A DNA stretch of 64,000 nucleotides, taken from contig NC_079875.1 in the NCBI RefSeq assembly GCF_029227915.1, positions 28,332,001 through 28,396,000 of the forward strand, written 5' to 3'. Numbering within the stretch: position 1 is the stretch's first letter; the number at the start of each line of letters is the position of its first letter. The position numbers and the translations under genes are program-made. The stretch is from Hydractinia symbiolongicarpus (lineage: Eukaryota; Cnidaria; Hydrozoa; Anthoathecata; Hydractiniidae). The notes under the pieces were generated by a model. The model was not told the DNA's origin and did no database searches. It saw nothing but the letters and a program-made list of their open reading frames with translations. Below are positions 1-9,658 of the stretch, piece after piece.

Positions 1-2817
1 ATCAATACAAAAATCGCAATTATATATCACTCGTCTCTTTTAAATACCTTGTTTAACAATTTTACTCGTCTCTTTCAAATGCCTCGTTTCATCATTTTAC
101 GGCCAAAATATATGGAAACTGAGGCGATTGTGTTGACCCTAAATGACAATTCTCCTGTATCAATACAAAAATCGCAAATATATGAGACACTCGTATCTTT
201 TAAATGCCTCTTTTATCAATTTTACGACTAAAATATAGAGAACCTGAGACGACGTTGTTGACCCTAAATTATAATTATCTTGTATTAATACGAAAAATCG
301 CAAATACATGACACTCCTCACTTTGAAATGCCTCGTTCATCAATTTTACGACTAAAATATGTAAAACCTGAAACGATGTTGTTGACCCTGAAATACAATT
401 ATCCTGTATTAATACGAAAAATCGCAAATACATGACACTCCTCACTTTGAAATGCCTCGTTCATCAATTCTACGGCTAAGATATCAAAACCTAACACGCA
501 GTTGTTGACCCTAAATTAGAATTATCCTGTATTAATACAAAAAACGCAAATATATGTAAAAATACCAAAATCGCAAATATATGACACTCGTCGCTTTGAA
601 ATACCTTGTTTAACAATTTTACTCGTCTCTTTCAAATGCCTACGGCCAAAATATATGGAAACTGAGGCGATTGTGTTGACCCTAAATTGCAATTATCTTG
701 TATTAATATGAAAAGCCGCAAATACATGACACTCCTCACTTTGAAATGCCTCGTTCATCAATTTTACGACTAAAATATGTAGAACCTGAAACGATGTTGT
801 TGACCCTAAAATATATTCCTGTATTAATACAAAAAACGCAAATATATGAGACTCTCGTCTGTTTTAAATGCCTCGTTTATCAATTTTACGGCCAATATAT
901 AGCTATGGAAACTGAGACAATTTTGTTGACCCTAAATGACAATTATCCTCTATCAATACAAAAATCGCAAATATATGAGGCACTCGTCTCTTTTAAATCC
1001 CTCGTTTTTCATTTTTACAGGGAAAATATAAGAACCGGAAACGATGTTGTTGACCCTAAAATACAATTATCCTGTATCAATACGAAAAATCGCAAATACA
1101 TAACACTCCTCACTTTGAAATGCCTTGTTTATCAATTCTAAGGCCGAAATATATAGAACCTGAGACGAGATTGTTCACCCTAAATTACATTTATCTTGTA
1201 TCAATACGAAAAATCGCAAATACATAACACTCGTCTATTTTAAATGCCTGGTTTATCAATTTCACGGCTAAAATATATAGAACCTGAGACGAGGTTGTTG
1301 ACCCTAAATGACAATTATCTTGTAAAAATACCAAAATCGCAAATATATGACACTCGTCGCTTTGAAATACCTTGTTTAACAATTTTACTCGTCTCTTTCA
1401 AATGCCTCGTTTCATCAATTTTACGGCCAAAATATATGGAAACTGAGGCGATTGTGTTGACCCTAAATTGCAATTATCTTGTATTAATATGAAAAGCCGC
1501 AAATACATGACACTCCTCACTTTGAAATGCCTCGTTCATCAATTTTACGACTAAAATATGTAGAACCTGAAACGATGTTGTTGACCCTAAAATATATTCC
1601 TGTATTAATACAAAAAACGCAAATATATGAGACTCTCATCTGTTTTAAATGCCTCGTTTATCAATTTTACGGCCAAAATATAGCTATGGAAACTGAGACA
1701 ATTTTGTTGACCCTAAATGACAATTATCCTCTATCAATACAAAAATCGCAAATATATGAGGCACTCGTCTCTTTTAAATCCCTCGTTTTTCATTTTTACA
1801 GGGAAAATATAAGAACCGGAAACGATGTTGTTGACCCTAAAATACAATTATCCTGTATCAATACGAAAAATCGCAAATACATAACACTCCTCACTTTGAA
1901 ATGCCTTGTTTATCAATTCTAAGGCCGAAATATATAGAACCTGAGACGAGATTGTTCACCCTAAATTACATTTATCTTGTATCAATACGAAAAATCGCAA
2001 ATACATAACACTCGTCTATTTTAAATGCCTGGTTTATCAATTTCACGGCTAAAATATATAGAACCTGAGACGAGTTTGTTGACCCTAAATGACAATTATC
2101 TTGTAAAAATACCAAAATCGCAAATATATGACACTCGTCGCTTTGAAATACCTTGTTTAACAATTTTACTCGTCTCTTTCAAATGCCTCGTTTCATCAAT
2201 TTTACGGCCAAAATATATGGAAACTGAGGCGATTGTGTTGACCCTAAATTGCAATTATCTTGTATTAATATGAAAAGCCGCAAATACATGACACTCCTCA
2301 CTTTGAAATGCCTCGTTCATCAATTTTACGACTAAAATATGTAGAACCTGAAACGATGTTGTTGACCCTAAAATATATTCCTGTATTAATACAAAAGATC
2401 GCAAATATATGAGACACTCGTCTGTTTTAAATCCCTCGTTTATCAATTTTACACGGAAAATATAAGAACCTGAAACGAAGTTGTTGACCCTAAATTACAA
2501 TTATCTTGTATTAATACTAAAATCGCAAATACCTGAGACACTCGTCTCTTTTAAATGCCTCGTTTATCAATTTTACGGCTAAAATGTATAGAACCTGAGA
2601 CGAGGTTGTTAACCCTAAGTGACATTTATCTTGTACCAATACGAAAAATTTCAAATATATAACACTCGTCTCTTTCAAATGCCTCTTTTTATCAATTTTA
2701 CGGCTAAAATATATGGAAACTGAGACAATTTTGTTGACTCTAAATGACAATTATCCTGTATCAATACAAAAATCGCAAATATATGAGGCACTCGTCAATT
2801 TGAAATGCCTCGTTTAT
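1..2817 (-). repeat. Satellite array I, ~120-124 bp monomers (inverted relative to the main array)
   Basis: Tandem monomers carry the recurrent blocks TTTTACGGCTAAAATATA, GACGAGGTTGTTGACCCTAA and AATCGCAAATA. This is the reverse complement of the monomer in the 13.8-15.3 kb and 19.7-54.2 kb arrays, so I mark it as minus. A larger block is repeated with an offset of 781 bp (for example 746-1492 against 1527-2273). A related copy begins near 582 with a short deletion, and a third start near 2133 diverges after about 2394. The array runs off the left edge of the window and stops abruptly at 2817 inside a monomer. Short open frames occur on both strands, but they follow the repeat and show no domain, so I do not call them genes. 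Confidence 0.95.
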
Positions 2818-4139
2818 GATGGTAACGAATCAGATTTTTCTTTTCAAAATTCATAATTTCTCATACCTTAACTCTATTTAATTTTTTTTACAAACGTTTC
2901 ACGCAGCATTATTTTTTCTTAATTTTTAAGCAGCTCCATTTTTACTTAACCATGACATGTGTTTAACGTAACTTCTGATGTGGACTATGGAAATAAGTAT
3001 TTGGTCAAAATTCTACTAGGGTGAGAGTCGCTGCGCCTTTTCCTTACTCAAATCAGTTGAGATGATTATTCTGCCAGGCGATTATGTGGGTAGAATATTC
3101 ATATTTCAAGCGACTACAGCCAGAGCATGTCACATGTGTAAGTTGAGAAAACAGAGAAGAGGCAAGTGAATGAATTACAAACTATTCACTGCATCTGTGT
3201 CGCGCGACAGGTTGATGACGATCTGCTATGAAAGGCAGCCCGAGTGGTAATCTTCTTCGTATAGCGCACGATACACATTTTATATATGTAGTTAAGTAAT
3301 CTTCAGTTTGGTAAAAACGCGCTTAAAAAGATCAGACACTGAAATCTGTTACGTGGTCACTCGTTGTGAGGCTGAATTTTTATCATTCTAGACAATCAAT
3401 AGGGGAAATATTGTTCATAATATTCATCTTGCTTACTAAAGACTAGCCAACGAATTTTCCAACAAACTTCCGAAGCTACTTTTTTTCTTTTCTTTTTACA
3501 CTAAAATAACCATGTCTTTTACATTTTAGATTGCGCAACCAGTAGCTAAAAAACGTTGGCGATAGTAATAAGTAGACAAGAATTCTACACTTGTTACATA
3601 GAGTTATCATCAATTTAATAAAATATATACTCCCTTTGACTCTTACTAATAGGTAAGGCAGGCAAGGTCAGTATCAAATGAAAAACATAAGAAAGAAATC
3701 AAATTTAAAACTATGGTTCCCTCAAGTAAGTGTCCATTGTACCGTTGTCCTCTATAACGTATGTTTTCTATAAAAGGAGGTTTCATTGTATTTTACAATT
3801 AACTTAATTGTTCAAAATCAAATGCAATTACCGAGTCTCGGTCCTGCTAGATTTTTACATTTTTTTAAACTAAAAACCGGAAAAGAAATAAATGATGCGT
3901 TTAATAATGGAAATTCAGGTAAAAAAATAAGCAATGATCAAGGCTGTCCTCTTTGTAATCCGATTGTGACGTCATTATGTTGTTCAAGGTTGCTCTACTT
4001 AGGCAGAACGGTCGGGGTTTTTTCAGGCTCTATTAGCGACTTTATTTCGGATGGATGAACAAATCCAGAGTCAAAATTCAACATTTTACGTATTTGCTGA
4101 TAACTTGAAAACGTTACTTTAAGTTCTGTAACTTCACGG
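2818..4139. other. Non-repetitive sequence between satellite and USP fragment
   Basis: AT-rich unique-looking DNA with no repeat monomers. A small open frame at 3786-4058 (90 codons, plus) contains a CPLC pair but no domain I recognise. Around 3060-3145 a stretch reads through as IILPGDYVGRIFIFQATT and ends at a GTAAGT, so it could be a stray exon; this is weak. I see no RNA gene and no transposon terminus here. In particular there is no CCCAGT-type end that would pair with the terminus at 13794. Confidence 0.5.
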
Positions 4140-4497
4140 TGAGTTGACCAAATTGGAACCCGCTAGGAAAGTTTCCTTACCCGATTTACTTTGTTCCAGA
4201 AAAGAAGGCTAGCATGCAATAGTTACCAAACCGCAACAGTTGAAAAAGAGGTCGCAGAGTGCAGTTCAATTTTGGTTCTGCAATTAAAGCGCTTTGCCTA
4301 TAACAAAGTTCTTGTGTCTAAGGTTAGTTCTCCTGTCACATCTTACCCGGGCACCGTTTCTATACCTATCACTGTAGACAGTGAAGTCTTTTGTCGCAAG
4401 CACTACAACTTAAGAGCTGTAATTAATCACTCTGGAAATTTGAACAATGGTCATTAGACTACTGTTGCTTATAACCAAGTGCATGGTAAGTGGTTTC
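4140..4497 (+). pseudogene. Ubiquitin-specific protease (USP, peptidase C19) C-terminal fragment, broken
   Basis: USP enzymes remove ubiquitin using a Cys-His-Asp triad. Only the His-box half is visible here. In one frame 4150-4190 reads KVSLPDLL, and after a frameshift 4191 onward reads ILVLQLKRFAYNK (the USP box before the His box) and then YNLRAVINHSGNLNNGH. The GHY signature that carries the catalytic His is interrupted: the codon after GH is TAG at the position of the usual Tyr, and the frame then continues TTVAYNQVHGKWF. The fragment ends exactly where the BEL 5' LTR begins. The Cys box is not seen upstream. The frameshift and stop argue for a pseudogene or a transposon-carried relic. 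An alternative is a degraded exon with a donor at CATG/GTAAGT near 4485. Confidence 0.65.
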
Positions 4498-4651
4498 TGT
4501 TAATTATTTATGTATTTTTAACACGTGACTCTTAAAGCCACGTGTGACGAATGTGATGTAGATGTATACTTTTTAGATGCTTCGGCAGTTCAGAAAATAT
4601 TTTGTTGATATAAGACACGTTTTCATGAGTTCCTTTTTACGAGATATTACA
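4498..4651 (+). repeat. 5' LTR of BEL/Pao element
   Basis: Begins TGTTAATTATTT and ends GATATTACA, and pairs with the copy at 9511-9658. It contains a six-base insertion (GTAGAT) absent from the other copy, which explains the 154 versus 148 bp lengths. It includes the short inverted motif CACGTGACTCTTAAAGCCACGTG (internal arms CACGTG). Confidence 0.93.
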
Positions 4652-4668
4652 TGGTCCACCGAGCCGAA
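4652..4668 (+). other. Primer-binding site (tRNA 3' end complement)
   Basis: Directly after the CA end of the LTR the sequence is TGGTCCACCGAGCCGAA. The leading TGG complements the CCA tail of a tRNA, as expected for minus-strand priming. The tRNA species is not identified. Confidence 0.75.
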
Positions 4669-4793
4669 TAGTTTTGATATCATTTATACGTTATTTATTA
4701 AATTATTTATTATATTAAAAAAGGAAAGAAGACGTGGTTGTGTGTGTTAGAAGAAACAGAGTATAATTTATTTTAAACGTATTATAAACAAAC

Positions 4794-7268
4794 ATGTTGC
4801 CTTTGGAAAAGAAGTTAAGAATAAGAAACACGTTAGTAAAAGTTATCGAAAATTACTTACGAGAAGAAATAAAACCTTGTTATGAACATTATCAAGAAGA
4901 AAAACTTACGTTATTGCAAACGTTGAACACTACCATAGAGAGCAAACTTGGAAAATTTTTAAGTATTACGGAAGAGATTTCCGAAATTATTGAAGAGGAA
5001 GATCAATTAATAAAAGATGCTCAAGAAAGTAGTGACTTTGAAGTACGGGTAAGAAATGAACTGCTAATACTTGATCGTTTCCTAAAATCAAAACAAGATA
5101 GAAGTGACACAGTCAGTACGAGGTCAGTTAGTGCTTCAAGCTCTATTAAACTGCCAAAAATTGAAATAAAAAAATTTGATGGCGATCCAACTAATTGGTT
5201 TTCATTTATTGATTCTTTTGAAGCTGCAGTTGACAAAAACGATCACTTGTCTAATGTTGAAAAAATGAATTATTTGTTAGGATTTGTTGTTAAAGATGCT
5301 GCATCTACGATAAGCGGTTTAAAACTGAGTAATGATAATTATGAGATTGCTTTAAATTTGTTAAAAGATCGCTTCGGAGATCCGCAAATGATAATTTCAG
5401 GACATATGAATAAACTATTAAATTTGGAGCCTGTCATGGCTATTTCTGACGTTCGTAATTTACGCCAATTGTTCTATATAACTGAGGCGCAAGTGCGTAG
5501 TTTACAATCTTTAGGAGTTGAATCTCAAAACTTTGGCTCAATGCTTATACCTGTGTTATTGCAAAAACTACCAGGAGAATTACGTCTGATTATTAGTCGC
5601 CAACTTGGAAAAAACGCATGGAAAGTAAGCGAGGTTATGCAAGCTTTTAAAACTGAATTAGAAGCGCGAGAAAAAGTTTCAACCGGTCAGGAGGAAAGCC
5701 CTTGTTTTTCTGGTGCTTCCCTTTATGTTGGAAATCGACGGAATTTCGATGCGAAAGAAAGAAAATGTGCTTTTTGTGAAAACCCAGGGCACAAACCGCA
5801 ATTTTGCTCTATTGTTTCCAAACCGACTGCGCGCTCTTCCATTTTAAAAAGGAAAGGATTATGCTTTTTATGTCTACAGTCAGGTCATGTAGCAAGACAC
5901 TGCACAGTTAGATGGAAATGTTTTAAATGTAAGGGACGTCATCATGTGTCTATTTGCAATAAGGGTAATCGAGACCAGGATAGCAATGATCAGAATGAAG
6001 GTGAGGGAACTTCAAATAACGTGGCGAATACTGAATGTGATTTTAACGCAGTTTTGTTACAAACTGCGTCTGCGGAAATTTTTTCTGATGATAAAAACTG
6101 TCACAGGTTTAGAATTTTGTTTGATAGTGGCAGTCAAATGTCATACATTTCTCCGCAAGCGGCGGAAAAATTGAAATTGAAAACAATCGACAAAAAACAA
6201 ATGTGTCTTAAAACGTTTGGAGGAGCTAAACAAAACAAAACTTTGGACATGGTTAGATTTACCGTTAAAACGAAAAATGACGAAGAAAATATTACGGTAA
6301 ACGCGTTCGTATCCGAAATATGCTATCCTTTGACAAACCAAAACATCGAGGGTGCAAAATCTAACTACCCTTTTCTGTGTCGTCTCGATTTAGCAGACAG
6401 TAATCCAAAAAATCAACCATTAAGTGTGGATATTTTGATTGGCGGGGATTATTATTGGTCCTTTATGAAAAACGACATGAAACGTAGCACCAAAGGTGGG
6501 CCCACAGCAATTTCATCAAAACTGGGATATATTTTAAGTGGCGGAGTCATGGGTACTAAATTGGATACTTCAGTGAACATTGTTAATACTCATGTTTTAA
6601 AAGTGCAAAATGAGTTGAGTGAAAATAAAACACTTGAAGACTTGGTTCAGGGATTTTGGAACATCGAGACTATGGGAATTAAAAAATCAGAAGAAAACGA
6701 GATTTCGGATCATGGTATTGAAGCAGGTGTGACATTTAAAAAAGATCGTTATGAGGTCAAGCTACCCATAAAAGATCACGATCTGCTTGAAGATAACTAT
6801 GATCTTTCAAAACAAAGATTAAAAAACATGATTAAAATTTTCAAAAACAAAAGCGAATTGTTGAAACAATACGATAACATTTTTCGAGAACAAGAAAGTT
6901 GTCAAATAATTGAAAAGGCACCAGATGAACACGTTGTAGGACACACCCATTTTGTGCCGCATAAGCCAGTGATACGGGAAGAGAAAGCAACTACGAAGGT
7001 GCGCATGGTTTTTGATGGGAGTGCAAAAAAGAATGGTCCTTCTTTAAACGATTGTATGGAACCTGGTCCCTTCATAGCCACGCCTTTGTTCGATGTTTTA
7101 GCCAGATTTCGAGTCAACAACATAGCTTTTATTGCTGATATAGAAAAGGCTTTTCTAAAAATGTCCTTGTTTCCAGGCCATCGAGGCTATGTAAGATTTT
7201 TGTGGTTTAACAACATTGATACTATAGACTTTGACAATTTTGAAATACAACGAAACGCAACGTATTAG
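4794..7268 (+). CDS. BEL/Pao gag-protease-RT N-terminus polyprotein (824 aa, truncated)
   Basis: An open frame of 824 codons. Residues ~1-110 are predicted helical/coiled. Residues ~120-290 are a gag-like region starting KIEIKKFDGDPTNWFSF. Zinc knuckles lie around residues 325-385 (CAFCENPGHKPQFC, CFLCLQSGHVARHC, CFKCKGRHHVSIC). An aspartic protease motif FDSGSQ has its Asp at residue ~444. The RT N-terminus includes VRMVFDGSAKKNGPSLNDC and FIADIEKAFL (first catalytic Asp near residue 782). The frame then stops at 7268 before the RT core, so the YVDD-type motif is absent. Translation probably starts at the ATG at 4794, about 140 bp after the primer site. The product would act in a cytoplasmic particle; gag and protease could still be made, but polymerase could not. 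Confidence 0.9.
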   Translation: MLPLEKKLRIRNTLVKVIENYLREEIKPCYEHYQEEKLTLLQTLNTTIESKLGKFLSITEEISEIIEEEDQLIKDAQESSDFEVRVRNELLILDRFLKSKQDRSDTVSTRSVSASSSIKLPKIEIKKFDGDPTNWFSFIDSFEAAVDKNDHLSNVEKMNYLLGFVVKDAASTISGLKLSNDNYEIALNLLKDRFGDPQMIISGHMNKLLNLEPVMAISDVRNLRQLFYITEAQVRSLQSLGVESQNFGSMLIPVLLQKLPGELRLIISRQLGKNAWKVSEVMQAFKTELEAREKVSTGQEESPCFSGASLYVGNRRNFDAKERKCAFCENPGHKPQFCSIVSKPTARSSILKRKGLCFLCLQSGHVARHCTVRWKCFKCKGRHHVSICNKGNRDQDSNDQNEGEGTSNNVANTECDFNAVLLQTASAEIFSDDKNCHRFRILFDSGSQMSYISPQAAEKLKLKTIDKKQMCLKTFGGAKQNKTLDMVRFTVKTKNDEENITVNAFVSEICYPLTNQNIEGAKSNYPFLCRLDLADSNPKNQPLSVDILIGGDYYWSFMKNDMKRSTKGGPTAISSKLGYILSGGVMGTKLDTSVNIVNTHVLKVQNELSENKTLEDLVQGFWNIETMGIKKSEENEISDHGIEAGVTFKKDRYEVKLPIKDHDLLEDNYDLSKQRLKNMIKIFKNKSELLKQYDNIFREQESCQIIEKAPDEHVVGHTHFVPHKPVIREEKATTKVRMVFDGSAKKNGPSLNDCMEPGPFIATPLFDVLARFRVNNIAFIADIEKAFLKMSLFPGHRGYVRFLWFNNIDTIDFDNFEIQRNATY

Positions 7269-8020
7269 CTACAAGCAATAGCGTCAATTTTTGATCCACT
7301 TGGCTTGATAGGATTCTCTTTTATCGGAGAGATATGATCAGGTATTGTGCAAGAGTTACACGAAGTCCCCTCTATTCAAATTGATAGAAGTTATTGTTAT
7401 AATGATGAGAACGTTCCGTATAAGTCCGTCCAATTACATGGTTTTAGTGACGCGTCTAAAGCAGTATACGGATGTTGTGTTTATATTCGATTTGAAAAAG
7501 AATCCGGTAAGATTAAAACTGCTTTGGTATCGAGTAAATCGCGTGTTGCTCCAATTAAGTCACAAACCATACCTCGCTTAGAATTATTGGGAGCTTTAAT
7601 GTTAGCAAGACTGTTGGATACAGTCTCCCGTGCTTTAAACAATGTTTATCCAATCGAACGTATATTTGCGTGGATTGATTCTAGTGTTGTGTATTCTTGG
7701 ATTAAAAACAGTGATAAAATTTATACACTTTTCGTACAAAATAGATTGACTGAGATAAGAAGATTATTTGATGGTAATTGCTTGACATTAGTTGGCACTA
7801 ATGATAGTTATGCCGATATTAGTTCCAGAGGTTCTTCGCCATTAAAGCTCTTACTGGGAGTGTCTGGTTTGAGGGTCCAGGTTTTCTAACTTTACCAGAA
7901 TACGAGTGGCCGCGTCTGCAAGTTGGAGACAAGTTCTTGCCGGAGTCTTCCTGTGAAGGGAAAATTTCATTGAATGTTAATACAGAGTGACTCTGATGTA
8001 GCTAATGATCCTTGTTAATC
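7269..8020 (+). pseudogene. BEL/Pao RNase H region, degraded
   Basis: Immediately after the gag-pro stop the frame resumes as LQAIASIFDPLGLIGF, the connection segment that normally follows RT, so RT palm and fingers are deleted at about 7262-7270. The segment 7347-7889 then encodes RNase H: FSDASKAVYGCCVYI, IPRLELLGALML and WIDSSVVYSW supply the acidic residues. A frameshift near 7850 moves WFEGPGFLTLPEYEWP into another frame, as expected for the segment between RNase H and integrase. Stops follow by about 7990. Confidence 0.85.
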
Positions 8021-8039
8021 TGAGATCATTAAAGTTGAT

Positions 8040-8440
8040 AATTATAATAATTTTAAAAAATTGGTGCGCGTTACGGCGTATGTATTACGATTTATAAGGA
8101 GATGTAAAGAAGAAAAGAAGAGAAATGAAAAGAAGACTACTAACACATTATTACTAACAAAAAGGGAGTGGCCCGAAGATTTGTCAGTGGAAGAGATTTA
8201 GTTTGCGAAATTCAAGTGGTTAAAACTGTTTCAGTGCAAGGTCCAGAATAACAAGAATTTTGAAGTAGAAAAAGTGAAACTTGGTCTTTTTAAGGATGAC
8301 GATGGAGTTATGCGATGTAAAGGTCGTGTATAAAATTCACCTTCACCATGTTCAGTGTTTTTACCTACATAATGTAAGCTCATTGTTTCGGATTCACATC
8401 GTACTGTTGGTCATAATGACGTGACACTGTTAGAAATTTA
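8040..8440 (+). pseudogene. BEL/Pao integrase N-terminal zinc-binding region, frameshifted
   Basis: Readable in pieces across frames: NFKKLVRVTAYVLRFIRRCK, DDDGVMRCKGRV followed by a stop, then LIVSDSHRTVGHNDVTLL. The paired histidines belong to the HHCC finger whose cysteines appear in the next segment (DCTLCKG at the start of the 8441 frame). At least one nonsense change and one frameshift separate these pieces. Confidence 0.75.
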
Positions 8441-9121
8441 TTGCGTGACTGCACATTGTGTAAAGGATTTAAAAGTAAAGCGTTTACTTACCCAAGTACT
8501 TCTGCGTTACCTGATTTTCGTTTTTCGTTGAACTTTGACTTCACAAATATTGGAATCGATTATGCAGGTCCGTTGTATATACGAGATATTTATTCACGTT
8601 CTGATGTACATAAAGCGTGGATTTGTTTGATTACTTGTGCTAGCAGTAGAGCTGTTTATTTGGATATTAGTACTGATTTGTCTGCTTCAGCTTGTGTTAA
8701 TGCTTTAAAACGTTTTGTAAATAAAAATGGAGCTCCGAAAGTTATCAACTCAGACAATGGTTCTAACTTTGTTAGTAAAGAAGTTCAACATTTTGCATCA
8801 TCACATGGCATTAAGTGGTGTTTTAATATTGAAGCTGCCCCCTGGCAGGGTGGATATTTCGAAAGGCTAATTCAGTCTCTTAAACGTTGTTTGAAAAAAG
8901 TACTTTTTAAAACTGTAGTCGTTTATGAAGAGATGTTGACTATTTTGTCAGCAATTAAACGCATACTTAATAACCGTCCTTTGACATTTATTTACGACGA
9001 TGTTAACGAAAGTCCATTAACTCCGAATCAATTAATATACGGAAAAAACGTTAGTATCGATTATGAAAAATACGATGGCGAAAAAAGTGACAATTTTACA
9101 GTTCGCGCGCGAAGTACATAA
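8441..9121 (+). CDS. BEL/Pao integrase catalytic core (fragment of pol)
   Basis: A 226-codon open segment. CTLCKG near residue 4 completes the HHCC finger. The rve core has Asp40 in GIDYAGPL, Asp105 in NSDNGSNF and Glu141 in WQGGYFERL; the spacing Asp105 to Glu141 is exactly the D,D(35)E pattern. All three catalytic residues are present, so the core looks intact although the upstream frame is broken. The frame ends with a TAA at 9119. It has no start of its own and is part of the decayed polyprotein. Confidence 0.9.
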   Translation: MRDCTLCKGFKSKAFTYPSTSALPDFRFSLNFDFTNIGIDYAGPLYIRDIYSRSDVHKAWICLITCASSRAVYLDISTDLSASACVNALKRFVNKNGAPKVINSDNGSNFVSKEVQHFASSHGIKWCFNIEAAPWQGGYFERLIQSLKRCLKKVLFKTVVVYEEMLTILSAIKRILNNRPLTFIYDDVNESPLTPNQLIYGKNVSIDYEKYDGEKSDNFTVRARST

Positions 9122-9126
9122 AAACT

Positions 9127-9534
9127 GTGCTTGATCATTTTTGGAAACGTTCGTTAAATGAATGCGTTGTTGATTTACGCGAAATTCACAAACAGAAGAA
9201 GAAAAAGCTACAGTCTTCTCACGAAATTGAAGTAAACGATGTTGTTCTTATACACGATGATGTTAAAACTAGAGCAAAATGGAAGATACGTCGAGTAACG
9301 GAATTGTTGAAAAGCAAGGACGCTCGTATACGTGCAGCAAAGGTATTAGTCGCAACTAACAACAATCGTAAAATGATAATTACACGCACTTTGAACAAAC
9401 TTTATCCTGTTGAACAGTCTGATCGCGACTACGAGAATGACAAGGAAGATAACGACGAAATTAAAATTGACTTTTTAAACGAAGATGACATCATCGTTTT
9501 TGGTGGGGTGTGTTCATTATTTATATATTTTTAA
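9127..9534 (+). CDS. BEL/Pao integrase C-terminal (DUF5641-like) segment
   Basis: In frame with the integrase core except for the intervening stop. It starts DHFWKRSLNECVVDL, has NDVVLIHDDVKTRAKWKI in the middle and RTLNKLYPVEQ near the end, the usual layout of the DUF5641 tail of BEL integrases (HFW, then GD-V-I-DD, then L-PLE). The acidic C-terminus runs into the 3' LTR at 9511, so the last residues are LTR-encoded. Confidence 0.82.
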   Translation: MLDHFWKRSLNECVVDLREIHKQKKKKLQSSHEIEVNDVVLIHDDVKTRAKWKIRRVTELLKSKDARIRAAKVLVATNNNRKMIITRTLNKLYPVEQSDRDYENDKEDNDEIKIDFLNEDDIIVFGGVCSLFIYF

Positions 9535-9658
9535 CACGTGACTCTTAAAGCCACGTTTGATGAATGTGATGTATACTTTTTAGATGCTTCGGCAGTACAG
9601 AAAATATTTTGTTGATATAAGACACGTTTTCATGAGTTCCTTTTTACGAGATATTACA
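9511..9658 (+). repeat. 3' LTR of BEL/Pao element
   Basis: Begins TGTTCATTATTT and ends GATATTACA, and is nearly identical to 4498-4651. A short G-rich stretch (GGTGGGGTG) just before it could be a weak polypurine tract. Its right edge cuts the fourth exon of the minus-strand THAP transposase. Confidence 0.92.

Larger units (their letters stand above)
4498..9658 (+). mobile_element. BEL/Pao LTR retrotransposon, defective
   Basis: The order is 5' LTR, primer-binding site, gag-protease-RT start, RNase H, integrase, DUF5641-like tail, 3' LTR. This is the BEL/Pao order, and no envelope gene is seen. The LTRs are 154 and 148 bp, start TG, end CA and differ by about 5 substitutions plus one 6-bp indel, so the insertion is not recent. 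Gag to protease is open, but the polymerase has a large RT deletion and several stops and frameshifts, so the copy cannot be autonomous. The five flanking bases (4493-4497 and 9659-9663) do not match, so no target-site duplication is visible. The left flank is a USP fragment on the plus strand and the right flank is a transposase exon on the minus strand, which a simple insertion does not explain. Confidence 0.93.

Noticed and set aside
1-2817. Hammerhead ribozyme in the satellite
   Set aside because: I looked for the CUGAUGA core and GAAA partner, as seen in some animal satellites, and did not find them in the monomer.
9580-9658. Extension of the transposase frame through the LTR
   Set aside because: The frame stops within a few codons (CNIS then stop) of LTR sequence. 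These residues are not part of the original protein.
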